The notes beneath the pieces were generated by a model that saw only the letters and a list, made by a program, of their open reading frames with translations, was not told where the DNA came from and did no database searches. Made by a program: the position numbers and the translations under genes. From positions 868,001-932,000 of the forward strand of contig NZ_CP064791.1 of assembly GCF_017094465.1 (NCBI RefSeq): DNA of 64,000 nt, given 5' to 3'. Below are positions 43,305-51,859 of the stretch, one piece after another; the stretch's first letter is position 1; the number at the start of each line of letters is the position of its first letter. This DNA is from Halapricum desulfuricans (GTDB lineage Archaea > Halobacteriota > Halobacteria > Halobacteriales > Haloarculaceae).

Positions 43305-44228
43305 ATGTCCGAGGCGTCTCCCGAAGCGTATCTACCGGCGGATCGCGACCGGGTCAGAACGCGACTCATCGAGTGGTACACCGACGATCACCGCGAATAT
43401 CCCTGGCGGGAGACGACCGACCCGTATCCGATCCTCGTCTCGGAGGTGATGAGCCAGCAGACTCAGCTCGATCGCGTGGTCGACGCCTGGGCGGATTTCC
43501 TCGACAGGTGGCCCACGATCGCGGATCTCGCCGCTGCCGACCGCGCCGACGTCGTCGGCTTCTGGACCGATCACAGCCTCGGGTACAACAACCGCGCGAA
43601 GTACCTCCACGAGGCCGCTCGCGAAGTGCTCGAGGATCACGACGGGACGTTCCCCCGCGATCCCGACGGGCTGCAGGAGCTGATGGGCGTCGGCCCCTAC
43701 ACCGCCAACGCGGTCGCCTCGTTCGCGTTCGACAACGGCGACGCCGTCGTCGACACCAACGTCAAACGCGTCCTGTACCGCGCCTTCGACGTGCCGGACG
43801 ACGACGAGGCGTTCGAGCTCGTTGCCCAACTGCTTATGCCGGACGGCGACTCCCGCGTGTGGAACAACGCGATCATGGAACTGGGTGGTGTCGCCTGCGA
43901 GAAGACGCCCGCCTGCGACAGCGCGGGCTGTCCCTGGCGGGAATGGTGTCACGCCTACGAGACGGGTGACTTCACCGCTCCCGACGTGCCGACCCAGCCC
44001 GACTTCGAGGGGAGCCGCCGCCAGATGCGCGGGCGCGTCGTCCGGACGCTGAACGAACACGGTGAGCTGGCGCTGGACAAGTTGGGGCCGCGGGTCCGGG
44101 TCGACTACGCGCCCGATGGGGACTACGGACGTGAGTGGCTGCGGGACTTACTGGGCGACCTCGCCGATGACGGGATGGTCGATCTCCGCGAACGTGACGG
44201 GACGACGGTCGCAACGCTTCGGGAGTAG
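43305..44228 (+). CDS. mutY: A/G-specific adenine glycosylase
   Basis: A 307-residue HhH-GPD glycosylase that removes adenine mispaired with 8-oxoG. The catalytic Glu is in SEVMSQQT (E47), the helix-hairpin-helix is LMGVGPYTANAVASFAF and the catalytic Asp is D150 in VVDTNV. A [4Fe-4S] site is formed by the C-terminal VACEKTPACDSAGCPWREWC cysteines. The winged C-terminal part is shorter than the MutT-like domain of bacterial MutY. It marks the end of the core segment before the accessory zone. Confidence 0.92.
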   Translation: MSEASPEAYLPADRDRVRTRLIEWYTDDHREYPWRETTDPYPILVSEVMSQQTQLDRVVDAWADFLDRWPTIADLAAADRADVVGFWTDHSLGYNNRAKYLHEAAREVLEDHDGTFPRDPDGLQELMGVGPYTANAVASFAFDNGDAVVDTNVKRVLYRAFDVPDDDEAFELVAQLLMPDGDSRVWNNAIMELGGVACEKTPACDSAGCPWREWCHAYETGDFTAPDVPTQPDFEGSRRQMRGRVVRTLNEHGELALDKLGPRVRVDYAPDGDYGREWLRDLLGDLADDGMVDLRERDGTTVATLRE

Positions 44229-44300
44229 TCGCGTCGTAGCGTGTCATCGGACCATCACAGCCAATCTACTACGCCGCAACTCGTGGTAGGAAATGTTGGA

Positions 44301-44329
44301 GTACGTATGAGGGTGTCATACAACGGTTC
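44301..44329 (-). repeat. Dispersed repeat R2, inverted copy
   Basis: Read on the minus strand this is GAACCGTTGTATGACACCCT plus CATACGTAC. It matches 25 of 29 bases of the copy at 44815-44843 in opposite orientation. The two copies flank a segment of about 540 bp that contains a small membrane gene and an 80-bp palindromic element. Confidence 0.65.
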
Positions 44330-44385
44330 TCATACCTGGTCGTCGCTCCTCGCTCTTCTCAGTGCAGACGACCAAGTGTACGCCG

Positions 44386-44604
44386 TTACGAACTCGCCTG
44401 TCGCCGGCGATAGATTTTGACAATCGATGCAAGGACGGCGAGGATAATCAATCCGAAGCCAGCATTCCATACCGTGACAGCAGAGACCATATCGACGAGA
44501 AACCAAGTTCCAGCGAACATGTATCCTGCGACGAGTAGTAAGAGAATGTAGGACTGGCGTCGTTCAATCGCGTCGAGTCGGGGTTGGAGGGCAGACTCGT
44601 CCAT
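44386..44604 (-). CDS. 72-residue two-helix membrane protein
   Basis: A small protein starting MDESALQPRLDAIERRQSY, a short amphipathic stretch, then two hydrophobic segments (SYILLLLVAGYMFAGTWFLV and NAGFGLIILAVLASIVKIY) and a basic tail. An AT-rich TATA-like box (AAATATCAAA) about 27 nt before this ATG supports it over upstream starts. It is flanked by R2 repeats. Small membrane proteins of this sort recur through the accessory zone; function unknown. Confidence 0.6.
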   Translation of the reverse strand: MDESALQPRLDAIERRQSYILLLLVAGYMFAGTWFLVDMVSAVTVWNAGFGLIILAVLASIVKIYRRRQASS

Positions 44605-44688
44605 AGACCTCATATCTCGGGGGTATTTGATATTTTTGACGGTAAAGCACCGCTCGAAGACGAATTTTGTGCAAACCCACACCCACTG

Positions 44689-44768
44689 ATACTGCCGGCT
44701 GTAACAAACTGAAGGAATTCGCCACTCCGGGGTGGCGAATATCTTTACGAACTTACAGCCGGCAGTAT
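44689..44768. repeat. 80-bp palindromic element, copy A
   Basis: Perfect 16-bp terminal inverted repeats (ATACTGCCGGCTGTAA) enclose an internal hairpin (ATTCGCCAC/GTGGCGAAT). The right half has the motif ATATCTTTACGAAC, shared with copies B and C. It lies between the 72-residue gene and the formate/nitrite-type transporter gene. Too short to encode anything, it is a MITE-like or structured regulatory repeat. Confidence 0.75.
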
Positions 44769-44814
44769 GAGCAGGGAGATTCATTCTCGACAGTCCCGAA
44801 ATCAGTCACCTTGT

Positions 44815-44844
44815 GAACCGTTCTATGACACCCTAGTACGTATG
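44815..44844 (+). repeat. Dispersed repeat R2, direct copy
   Basis: GAACCGTTCTATGACACCCT followed by AGTACGTATG. See the inverted copy about 500 bp upstream and a diverged third copy at 48143-48170. Confidence 0.65.
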
Positions 44845-45026
44845 GGTATCGGACGGAGTGCAAGATATAGAGCGTATATCGATCATGGGCCCGCGGACAT
44901 CCCGGACGGATACCTGTACAAGAGGCCGTCGAGGACTGTGCGAACAGCCCGATGTGTGGAACGGTAGCGCGGGTTTTACCCCTCGTCGTAAACAATTACC
45001 CGTGACTCTCGTGGACTGTTTGATTC

Positions 45027-45878
45027 ATGACTTCACAGCCCACCAAAGCGGAAACCACCGATGACGAGTCAGTAAGCGAGCGGAGTTCCGAATCCGACCA
45101 TACCCCTGTTTCGCAGGAAAATGCACTGCGGGCCCAACTGGAGGTCGGCCAAGAAGAACTTTCACGACCGACGCGCGGACTCGCACTCTCCGGCCTCTCG
45201 GCCGGGCTCGATATCGGGTTCGGGCCTTTGTTTATGACGGCACTCGTCACTACTGCCGCTGGGGTCTGGAGCGAGCCGACTTTACGGATAACGACTGGAC
45301 TCGTCTATTCTCTCGGGTTTGTATTCGTTGTCCTCAGTGGCACAGAGCTATTCACCGAACACACCACTCTCGCTGTCCTACCGGTTTTGAATGGGGATGC
45401 GACGATTTCTAGCCTCGTTCGACTGTGGGGCGTGGTCTACTGCACGAACCTCATCGGCGGGGCGGTTTTCGCGGCTGGGATGGTGACGTTCGGGACAGAA
45501 TACGGAATAATTGCCCCGACAGCGTTCGTCCGACTGGCCGCTCCACTCCTCTCGCACTCTGTCGCGTCGACGCTTTTCGCTGCGATCTTGGCCGGGTGGC
45601 TGATGGGATTGCTCTCGTGGATGGTCACGTCGGTCAAAGGTTCGACTGCTCGAATTCTACTGGTCGTTGCTATCACCACTGTCATCGGATTTGGCCACCT
45701 GCCTCACTCTATTGCCGGTAACGTCGAAGTCTTCGCTGGCTTGCTTACGTCCTCGTCTATCACGGTAGCTGATTATGTTCGTTTTCTATTGATCGCGACA
45801 ATCGGGAACGTCATTGGGGGCACCATCTTTGTCTCATTACTGAAATACGGCTATGTTACCGGCGGCATTGAAGACTGA
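45027..45878 (+). CDS. Formate/nitrite transporter family protein
   Basis: A 283-residue FNT-family channel with six membrane helices after an acidic N-terminal tail of about 45 residues. Motifs include SGLSAGLDIGFGPLF, SLGFVFVVLSGTELFTEHT and YCTNLIGGAVFA, then LAGWLMGLLSWM and FGHLPHSIAGNVEVF. FNT channels conduct formate, nitrite or hydrosulfide. Some haloarchaeal members are annotated simply as FocA/NirC-like; the substrate here cannot be set. Confidence 0.88.
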   Translation: MTSQPTKAETTDDESVSERSSESDHTPVSQENALRAQLEVGQEELSRPTRGLALSGLSAGLDIGFGPLFMTALVTTAAGVWSEPTLRITTGLVYSLGFVFVVLSGTELFTEHTTLAVLPVLNGDATISSLVRLWGVVYCTNLIGGAVFAAGMVTFGTEYGIIAPTAFVRLAAPLLSHSVASTLFAAILAGWLMGLLSWMVTSVKGSTARILLVVAITTVIGFGHLPHSIAGNVEVFAGLLTSSSITVADYVRFLLIATIGNVIGGTIFVSLLKYGYVTGGIED

Positions 45879-46028
45879 TAGCAGTAGGTAGTGTTGCTAA
45901 GAGAGAATACAATCAGCAAAGGCTGGCAGTTTGCTTCCCTTCGCTATTCCCGAACCACCCGGTAGAACGCATCCGCGCATGTCTCAACCTTCCAAGTGGT
46001 TTAACCGCTCTCCTACGCTACGGCCAGT

Positions 46029-46184
46029 ATGTCATCTCAGCCAACACTTGGATGGTCGCTTCTGTCATCAGGTGTCGTGACAATCGCCCTTACACTCCTA
46101 CCTGGGGATGCCTCGGGTGGGGGATTGGTCTCTGTGTACTCGGCCTCATAGTTTTCTACACGCGTCGTAATCGGGGGCATCTAA
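46029..46184 (+). pseudogene. Frameshifted copy of a small membrane protein gene
   Basis: This reads MSSQPTLGWSLLSSGVVTIA and is then out of phase after GDA because of one missing base, stopping prematurely at 46149-46151. Downstream it still matches the intact copy at 47953-48108 at the DNA level (TTTTCTACACGCGTCGTAATCGG). The upstream promoter (TTTAACCGCTCTC) is duplicated too. Confidence 0.75.
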
Positions 46185-46305
46185 GAAGTCGAGGGTGTCA
46201 GAGAAGAGTTCCCGAGGCGTTCACGAGAGAGTGTCGTAAAACAGTTGCCATCCTTCTGCCGAGAGTCCGGTGGCTACTCACTCTCTACAGAACGACACGG
46301 GTGAA

Positions 46306-47208
46306 TTAGTTCCTAGGAGTCGGGGAGACTCCCCAGGCGTTGCGAGCTGACGAAAGCGTCTCGCCAGCGACAGCGCCTTTGTATCCCAGGATGTCGTCAT
46401 ACCCTGTTTCGGACATCAGAATCGGAACGAAGGAGGTATCGGCTACGTATTCGCCCCTATCGCTCCGTGCGACGGTTGTCCCTGGTTCGACCACTTCGAA
46501 GTTGTCGACGAGGAGATCGTAGTTGGCGTCCGGCTGTGTCGAGACTGCCTCAGTCATCGTGTAATATGTCGAATCTGTCTCTACAGGTTCCCCAGGAAGT
46601 GCATCAACCAACTGGAGGAAGGCCTCAACGATTTGCCGCGCGTTTTCTGTCGCCTCCTCGGTACGCGTTCGGCCTGCTTCGATAGTGAGAACGGGTGCTG
46701 ACGTTGCGAATGCTCCCTCGAAACAGGGCGTCTGGTCAACAACGTGAGACACCGGAAGGCGAGCGGCTAGGGCCTGTACCTCGGGGTGTGACCGTGAAAC
46801 GAGCGCGATTGGATCATCGTAGGAGTGGGTGGAATGGAGAGAGAGGACGACGCCACAGTCGCTGATTGATTTGAGGAGCGCAGCAGCGAGTCGGCGTTCG
46901 CGGTCCTCGCTGGCCGGATCGCCTGGAAACACTCGGTTCATGTCGGCATCGATATATCGGCGATGGCTCGCGATGGCAGGCGGATTCGCTACGACGAGTT
47001 GTATCGGTCGCTGTAAGTTCGTGGAGGAGTCGAGAACTTCCCGGACTGCCCGAACGCCACTCGGTTCATCGCCGTGAATGCCCCCGACAATTGCCACGTC
47101 AGCGTCGTCTCCGGGACCGAGTACTTCCTTTGCTGGCGTAATGTCTCCTCCGAACACTCTCGTTACTACCCGGTGCAGGCCAAAATACCTCACGACCGGA
47201 ACCATCAC
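46306..47208 (-). CDS. AstE/AspA-family zinc deacylase
   Basis: A 300-residue M14-type succinylglutamate desuccinylase/aspartoacylase-like enzyme. Zinc ligands are in GGIHGDEPSG (H and E) and LSLHSTHSY; the arginine-containing DADMNRVFPGDP follows the family pattern. The C-terminal beta domain contains EVVEPGTTVARSDRGEY. Family members remove acyl groups from amino acids or ectoine-type compounds; the substrate is unknown. It sits between two copies of the duplicated small membrane gene. Confidence 0.85.
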   Translation of the reverse strand: MMVPVVRYFGLHRVVTRVFGGDITPAKEVLGPGDDADVAIVGGIHGDEPSGVRAVREVLDSSTNLQRPIQLVVANPPAIASHRRYIDADMNRVFPGDPASEDRERRLAAALLKSISDCGVVLSLHSTHSYDDPIALVSRSHPEVQALAARLPVSHVVDQTPCFEGAFATSAPVLTIEAGRTRTEEATENARQIVEAFLQLVDALPGEPVETDSTYYTMTEAVSTQPDANYDLLVDNFEVVEPGTTVARSDRGEYVADTSFVPILMSETGYDDILGYKGAVAGETLSSARNAWGVSPTPRN

Positions 47209-47232
47209 ACCTCGGCGTTCATCTAGCTCTTT

Positions 47233-47270
47233 AGTAAGCGTGTGACCGATACAGAGGGTCTCTGCAGCAC
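47233..47270 (+). repeat. Dispersed repeat R3, copy a
   Basis: TTAGTAAGCGTGTGACCGAT followed by ACAGAGGG. It shares the core GCGTGACCGAT(A/T)CAGAG with copies near 54321 and 57261. In those two copies the DNA can be read as SGVTDSE/NGVTDTE, suggesting relics of a coding segment. Confidence 0.5.
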
Positions 47271-47423
47271 CCAGTGACGAGTACGTCTGTTCAGACGCCT
47301 CTCACGACCGTTCCAATCGTCTTCAGTTCCGAATCGGCGACCCGGCTGACGCGAGCGTGTCCGGTTCTGGCTGTGCGGCGTCAGCTGTTTTTGCCCTCCG
47401 GCGCGGTCCTTCGAGGTTGTTTA

Positions 47424-47603
47424 TTACTCGAGATGGTGGACCCACTCTTCGGTTGGGACGAATTCAGTCCCGCCACACGCGCCGCATGATTCGGGTGCTT
47501 CGAACTTATGCTCGCCAGGTTCGTTCTGAACCGGCGTGCCTGCATGGGTTACTTGGCAGTCCACACAAACGAACTCTTCGACGTGTTCTGGGCTATGCGC
47601 CAT
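47424..47603 (-). CDS. 59-residue zinc-ribbon protein
   Basis: A compact acidic protein: MAHSPEHVEEFVCVDCQVTH, a linker with HKFEAPE, then SCGACGGTEFVPTEEWVHHLE, giving two CxxC pairs for one zinc. Start and stop are normal. It resembles other haloarchaeal zinc-ribbon microproteins. It is one of the few intact genes of this stretch; function unknown. Confidence 0.75.
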   Translation of the reverse strand: MAHSPEHVEEFVCVDCQVTHAGTPVQNEPGEHKFEAPESCGACGGTEFVPTEEWVHHLE

Positions 47604-47952
47604 ACTTCAAACTCAGACGCCATACATATATAATTACTGTCTATATATATATGTTTTTGGTCGAATACCACTAATAGAGAAAAACCACTGCCACTCACTC
47701 AGACGGTGCAACGACCCTACACAATTCCGATATTGAACAACTCCACGGCTGCAGATTCGAACCAATCGCTGTGCAAGATACGCGCTCACTATCCATTAGT
47801 TGAGACTGATCGTCTCAATGCATACAGTTCCGATCGATTCTGCCGACATCCGATTTATTACCTACTAGTTGAGATGAAACCGATGTTAGGTAAGGTTGCG
47901 TGTGTCTCAAAATCTCCACGTGATTTAACCGCTCTCCCTCGCTATGACCACT
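47604..47952. other. Intergenic region with AT-rich tracts and a short hairpin
   Basis: No gene is supported in these 349 bp. An alternating TATATATA tract lies near 47630-47650 and a 7-bp hairpin (TTGAGAC/GTCTCAA, 5-nt loop) at 47800-47818. The segment TGTGCAAGATACGCGC (47771-47786) recurs with one change near 55788. Confidence 0.6.
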
Positions 47953-48108
47953 ATGTCATCCCAGACAACGCTTGGATGGTCGCTTCTGTCATCAGGTGTC
48001 GTGACAATTATCCTTACACTACTACCCGGGGATGATCTTTGGTGGGGGATTGGCCTCTGTGTGCTCGGCCTCACAGTCTTCTACACGCGTCGTAATCGGG
48101 GCTTCTAA
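47953..48108 (+). CDS. 51-residue two-helix membrane protein (intact copy)
   Basis: The intact member of the duplicated pair: MSSQTTLGWSLLSSGVVTII, then LTLLPGDDLWWGIGLCVLGL and TVFYTRRNRGF. It has two short hydrophobic segments and a basic C-terminus. A GATTTAACC box about 27 nt upstream suits a leaderless transcript. The other copy has decayed. Function unknown. Confidence 0.65.
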   Translation: MSSQTTLGWSLLSSGVVTIILTLLPGDDLWWGIGLCVLGLTVFYTRRNRGF

Positions 48109-48142
48109 CGAGTCTGTTGCCAATGATATAACGCCGGACTGT

Positions 48143-48170
48143 AAATCGTTCTATGGCACCCTGATATCCA
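48143..48170 (+). repeat. Dispersed repeat R2, diverged third copy
   Basis: AAATCGTTCTATGGCACCCT followed by GATATCCA. It follows the stop of the intact small membrane gene by 35 bp, as the inverted copy follows the 72-residue membrane gene by about 60 bp. Confidence 0.5.
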
Positions 48171-48263
48171 AATGGCTGTACTGGACGATCTTTTGGGGGG
48201 GTTGAGGACGGAATGGGAGCCACTTCGTACCGGCCGTTCGTCGTACCCTCCCGAGAATGATCG

Positions 48264-49007
48264 TCAGGACTTCTCAGCGTCGTCGTCCGTGCGCCCGTCA
48301 TTGGAACTCTCGGGGGATTCGTCAGCGCCGTCCTCGGCCGGCGTCTCGACGTCCGCGTCGACGTCGATATCGATGCCGTCAGTACCGACTTCAGCATCGA
48401 CCGACCCTTCGACTTCGGCTTCGCTGTCACTGGTTTCGGCGTCGAGTTCACCACTGCCTTTCCCCTCGACACTGGCCCCCTCCTCGTCGAGTTCGGCCTC
48501 ACCTTCGACGTCCGTCTCGGCATCCACTTCGGCTTCCCCGGCTTCAGCCTCCACGGACGAACCGGAGTCAATCTCGATGCGAGCCGACTCTTCGCCCTCT
48601 TTGTCGGGAACTGCACTCTCGAGACTGTCGCGGACCGGATCGACGGCCCCGCCCAGAAGGTCGCTTGGCGGAACAGCATCGTACTCGTATTCCGCTCCCC
48701 CGCCACTGTGCTCGCGACGTTCGACGGCGTTCTGTTCGACGAGTTCGTCGAGCGTATTCCGAACCGACGCTGGTTGGAGCCCGGTGCCCTCGGCAACGTT
48801 CTCACTGGTGCTCCAATCGTTCTGCCTGAGATGCACGTAGACGCGGGTCCGCGTCTCCGTGTCCAGCAGCCACGAGAGGACGTCGACTACACCCTCGTCG
48901 AACCCGGCTCTGGCCCGGTCGACCAGTTGCTCGAGACGATCGCGGATGCTGTTCCTCTCGTCCCGTCGATCGTCCTCGGTGTCGATGTCGTCACTTTTAT
49001 GAGACAT
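48264..49007 (-). CDS. Winged-helix protein with a long acidic repetitive tail
   Basis: A 247-residue protein. Residues about 50-110 form a winged helix (TRTRVYVHLRQNDWSTSENV, then GLQPASVRNTLDELVEQNAVERRE) like haloarchaeal TrmB/MarR-type regulators. From about residue 145 the sequence is a low-complexity acidic tail rich in the repeated pattern EAE/VDAE/VEGEAE/DVDADVE. Such a tail could mimic nucleic acid, bind cations or modulate DNA affinity. The DNA-binding domain is fairly clear; targets are not. Confidence 0.72.
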   Translation of the reverse strand: MSHKSDDIDTEDDRRDERNSIRDRLEQLVDRARAGFDEGVVDVLSWLLDTETRTRVYVHLRQNDWSTSENVAEGTGLQPASVRNTLDELVEQNAVERREHSGGGAEYEYDAVPPSDLLGGAVDPVRDSLESAVPDKEGEESARIEIDSGSSVEAEAGEAEVDAETDVEGEAELDEEGASVEGKGSGELDAETSDSEAEVEGSVDAEVGTDGIDIDVDADVETPAEDGADESPESSNDGRTDDDAEKS

Positions 49008-49062
49008 GTCCTTTCTATGGGGACAAAATAGTCTCTGCCGGAAAAGGTCTGTGGCGAGGGTG

Positions 49063-49142
49063 ATACTGGTGGCTATAACATTTCGAAATGATCCGGTACG
49101 ACGGCGTGCCGGATATCTTTACGAACGTATAGTCACCAGTAT
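49063..49142. repeat. 80-bp palindromic element, copy B
   Basis: The same length and design as copy A: terminal inverted repeats ATACTGGTGGCTATA (14 of 15 match), an inner ATCCGG/CCGGAT stem and the shared ATATCTTTACGAAC motif. The inner stem sequence differs from copy A but base-pairing is kept, which argues for selection on structure or for independent mobilisation of related elements. Confidence 0.75.
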
Positions 49143-49222
49143 GAGGAAGAGAGCGTGCCACTATTAATTACTCATTTTTGGACGTTGAAGTAGTAACGTG
49201 ACGAAGGTAGTGACAAGGACGT

Positions 49223-49924
49223 ATGATGCCGATTACGAACTTCTTGTCGTGCACGCACGTGCTCGACGAGTTCGACTCGCTATCACCAGCACAACGCAGT
49301 CACGCGAAAACTTACGCCACCGGCCTTGTTGCGGCCAGCAACAAGACCGTGGCGGGTATCATACGCGAAGTCCTTCTAGCCAACAGCAAACGCGCTCTCA
49401 ACAGGTTCCTTACCGAGTACGACTGGGACGAAGACCAATTCAACCACGAACGCCTCGAAGAACTCCAGAAACACGGTGAAACGCGCTGGTCGAAGGACGG
49501 CTACATCATCCTTGACGACACGATTGCCGAGAAAGTCGGGGACGACGTCCCCGGCGTCGGCCGCTTCTACGATCACGCTGAAGGAGACACTGTCTGGAGC
49601 CAAGACGACGACCAAGACCACGATACCAAGTACGACCTCACCCGCGAAATCGTCACTGAACTCGAAGAAGAGGCAGGTGTCCGCCGGCACACCTACCTCT
49701 TCGACTCGTGGTTCGCCCACGATTCTAGCCTTCCTGAATACATCGGATCCTACGACAAGGACTGGATCGGCCCGCTCCGGAGCAATCGACAGGTGACCTA
49801 CGGCAGAGAAGAGATTCGCGTCGATGCGCTGGAAGAGCGCATCGACACGACTGAGCGCAACATCGATGACAAGATCGAACACCTCTTCGTTCACTCAACT
49901 GCCGACGCTAACGTGCAAAGCTGA
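49223..49924 (+). pseudogene. Truncated IS701-like transposase remnant
   Basis: A 233-residue frame begins like haloarchaeal DDE_5/IS701-type transposases (LSPAQRSHAKTYATGLVAAS, GYIILDDTIAEKVGDDVPGV). After VWSQD the usual segment containing the next catalytic Asp region is missing, and it joins directly to DDQDHDTKYDLTREIV. The C-terminal third is also gone. The product would not be an active transposase. No convincing terminal inverted repeats were found. Confidence 0.75.
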
Positions 49925-49987
49925 GTTAATTAGCTAATCCCCTTGCTTAAGGAGTTGTTCGGGGAGCGAAGCTCTCTCGTGATCTGC

Positions 49988-51541
49988 TCACGATGGGTTC
50001 CAGTCAGTAAGCTTTCCCGACAAGAATGTATCTGCCTGTCGTTCTAGATATGCACGTTGAGTATCGACGATAGCTTTTCGAAGAGTTGCCCCTTCGGAGA
50101 TACGGGTAGACGCCATCTGCTGTTTCCATTGCGCCGGTGTCATCCGGGCTTGGACACGATCTCGAAGAGGTGATATATACTGTCGAACCTGTTCGTCCCG
50201 AAGCCCGTGGGCTTGTAACCCACCCTCCGCAGCACTGAACAGCTCCTCGTAAATTGCCTCCAGATCAGTCGTGATTCGCCCTTCGGCGGTCATCCAGGTA
50301 AGTTCCGCATCGATACCGTCACGCATTGCGGCATAGAAGTTGTCCCTGGCGGTGTCCCACCTCAACCGCCGGACCGGATGCTGTGCGGAGTGGAAGTGTT
50401 CGAGAGCGCCAGCGAACACCGCCTGAAACGCGATCGTGTCGCGTAGCGTCGGTTGACCAGGTAACGGTCGAAACTCGATCCGGGCGTTCGCACTCGACCG
50501 CTTTGCGCCACCGAACACTGGCCGAATCCACCGCCAGTATGTTCCGTGTTTCCGTCGGAAGTGCGCGAACTCGTCGTCGAATCGATCGCCACGCTCTACT
50601 GGCATCGGAACGATCGTCTCATCGGCGGCGATATTGTCAATCGCTTCTTCGACCGTCTCGAACTCTTCAGGGAACCTGACCTTCCGGACCTGGTCGGTAT
50701 TGAGCGAGGTTTCGAACACCTTGATCCGGTTGCCCATCCACGCGTCGTCGATGACTGTCTGTGCGGTGACGCCGTCATCGTAGAGGCTTGGAGGGAAAAA
50801 CGGGGAATTGACGCCAAGCGCGAGGAGAGGCCCTGCAAGCCGAATCGCGTAGCTGAAATAGGACGGGAGAGCTTCTGCGTTGGGGACCTGATAATGTGGC
50901 TGTATCGATGTGATGAGGCTTTCTGGCATGATGGTATCTGTCTCCAACGAGACGTGTGGAGCGTCGAGACGCCCGCCCGTGGGAGCATCGGTGTTTCCCA
51001 TCGCATGATAGCGGATCGAGTCGCTCATGTTGGTCGCAATCGTCAGGCCATCGTCCTCGATGGAGTCGGTGAGGTACTCGCGTGCGGTTTCGCCGCTCGG
51101 TGGAATCGTCCACAGGCCGTCGCTGGCCAGACGCATATTATTGGCGTGAGTCGGCTCCCGTGCCGCAGCCAACCGACCCTTGATTTCGGCCTGTTGGGCC
51201 TCAATCCCGTGCTCATTTAGCGGTTGAGGTGTCGTACTCATCTCCGCGTTATGCAATCCCAGTTCTTTCTCGAAGCCGATGAACGAAAGTGTCCGGCGAG
51301 GAATTCGCCGGAGCGTTCCTTCTTCTGGATCGCTTTTCTCTCTATTCCCGTTGGTTGTGGTCTCGTCGGTTGTCGCATAGAATTCGCACTCTAATCCAAC
51401 CAGTCCCTGCGGATTGTCGAACGTTCCCTCTGCGACTTCGGACTTGATGACTTCTGCATCCTCCTCAACTTGGGTCTGGAACTCGCTTTGGGATATCTCC
51501 AGTATATCCTCAATCTCGGCTCCGAGTTCTGTCCGGGTCAT
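49988..51541 (-). CDS. GCS2-like glutamate-cysteine ligase family protein
   Basis: A 517-residue protein of the carboxylate-amine/thiol ligase (GCS2) fold. An acidic ATP/metal motif LVGLECEFYATTDE is at about residue 47, and the family-like ARIEFRPLPGQPTLRDTIAFQAVFAGAL lies near residue 360. Haloarchaea use gamma-glutamylcysteine as their main thiol, so synthesis of this or a similar gamma-glutamyl compound is plausible. It is longer than typical GshA of haloarchaea and lies in an IS-rich zone, so it may be an acquired paralogue. Substrates are unproven. Confidence 0.7.
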   Translation of the reverse strand: MTRTELGAEIEDILEISQSEFQTQVEEDAEVIKSEVAEGTFDNPQGLVGLECEFYATTDETTTNGNREKSDPEEGTLRRIPRRTLSFIGFEKELGLHNAEMSTTPQPLNEHGIEAQQAEIKGRLAAAREPTHANNMRLASDGLWTIPPSGETAREYLTDSIEDDGLTIATNMSDSIRYHAMGNTDAPTGGRLDAPHVSLETDTIMPESLITSIQPHYQVPNAEALPSYFSYAIRLAGPLLALGVNSPFFPPSLYDDGVTAQTVIDDAWMGNRIKVFETSLNTDQVRKVRFPEEFETVEEAIDNIAADETIVPMPVERGDRFDDEFAHFRRKHGTYWRWIRPVFGGAKRSSANARIEFRPLPGQPTLRDTIAFQAVFAGALEHFHSAQHPVRRLRWDTARDNFYAAMRDGIDAELTWMTAEGRITTDLEAIYEELFSAAEGGLQAHGLRDEQVRQYISPLRDRVQARMTPAQWKQQMASTRISEGATLRKAIVDTQRAYLERQADTFLSGKLTDWNPS

Positions 51542-51650
51542 AGCCAGCCGTCGCTGCTATGGATTGAAAAAGCGCTTGGTCTGAGACTCGTCAGGACGGA
51601 TTCTGAGAGATTTCTACAGGCTGAACAGGGCGAGTGCCTCGGGGTCGTTC

Positions 51651-51765
51651 GGAAATCTTCGATTTCCGTGATGGGCGTGGGACGAGATCCCACGAACCTG
51701 CGAACGGCGCAAGCGCCGTGAGCAGATGACGAGACGCTTCGTGCCTCGAACCACTTGAGTCGAGG
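51651..51765 (+). ncRNA. Structured segment resembling an IS200/IS605 right-end (omega-like) RNA
   Basis: Four consecutive perfect hairpins lie within about 115 nt: GGAAATC/GATTTCC, CGTGGGA/TCCCACG, ACGGCGC/GCGCCGT and CCTCGA/TCGAGG. Haloarchaeal tnpB elements produce structured 3'-end RNAs of this kind, ending ...CTTGAGTCGAGGG, as I recall. No tnpB gene is adjacent, so this would be an orphan right end. Direction and identity are inferred from structure only. Confidence 0.4.
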
Positions 51766-51859
51766 GTGAAGCCTGTCATTCGGTTCAACAAATCGAACGA
51801 TTATTATATCAAAAAGTCTCATCTGATCGTAGCGGCCAGAAAACGATCCTACAGACGGA

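Noticed and set aside
44767-44967. 66-residue plus-strand frame before the FNT transporter
   Set aside because: It overlaps repeat DNA (palindrome A and R2) and has a basic, non-haloarchaeal composition.
47755-47790. Possible tRNA T-loop-like sequence (GATTCGAACC)
   Set aside because: No acceptor, D or anticodon stems can be built around it.
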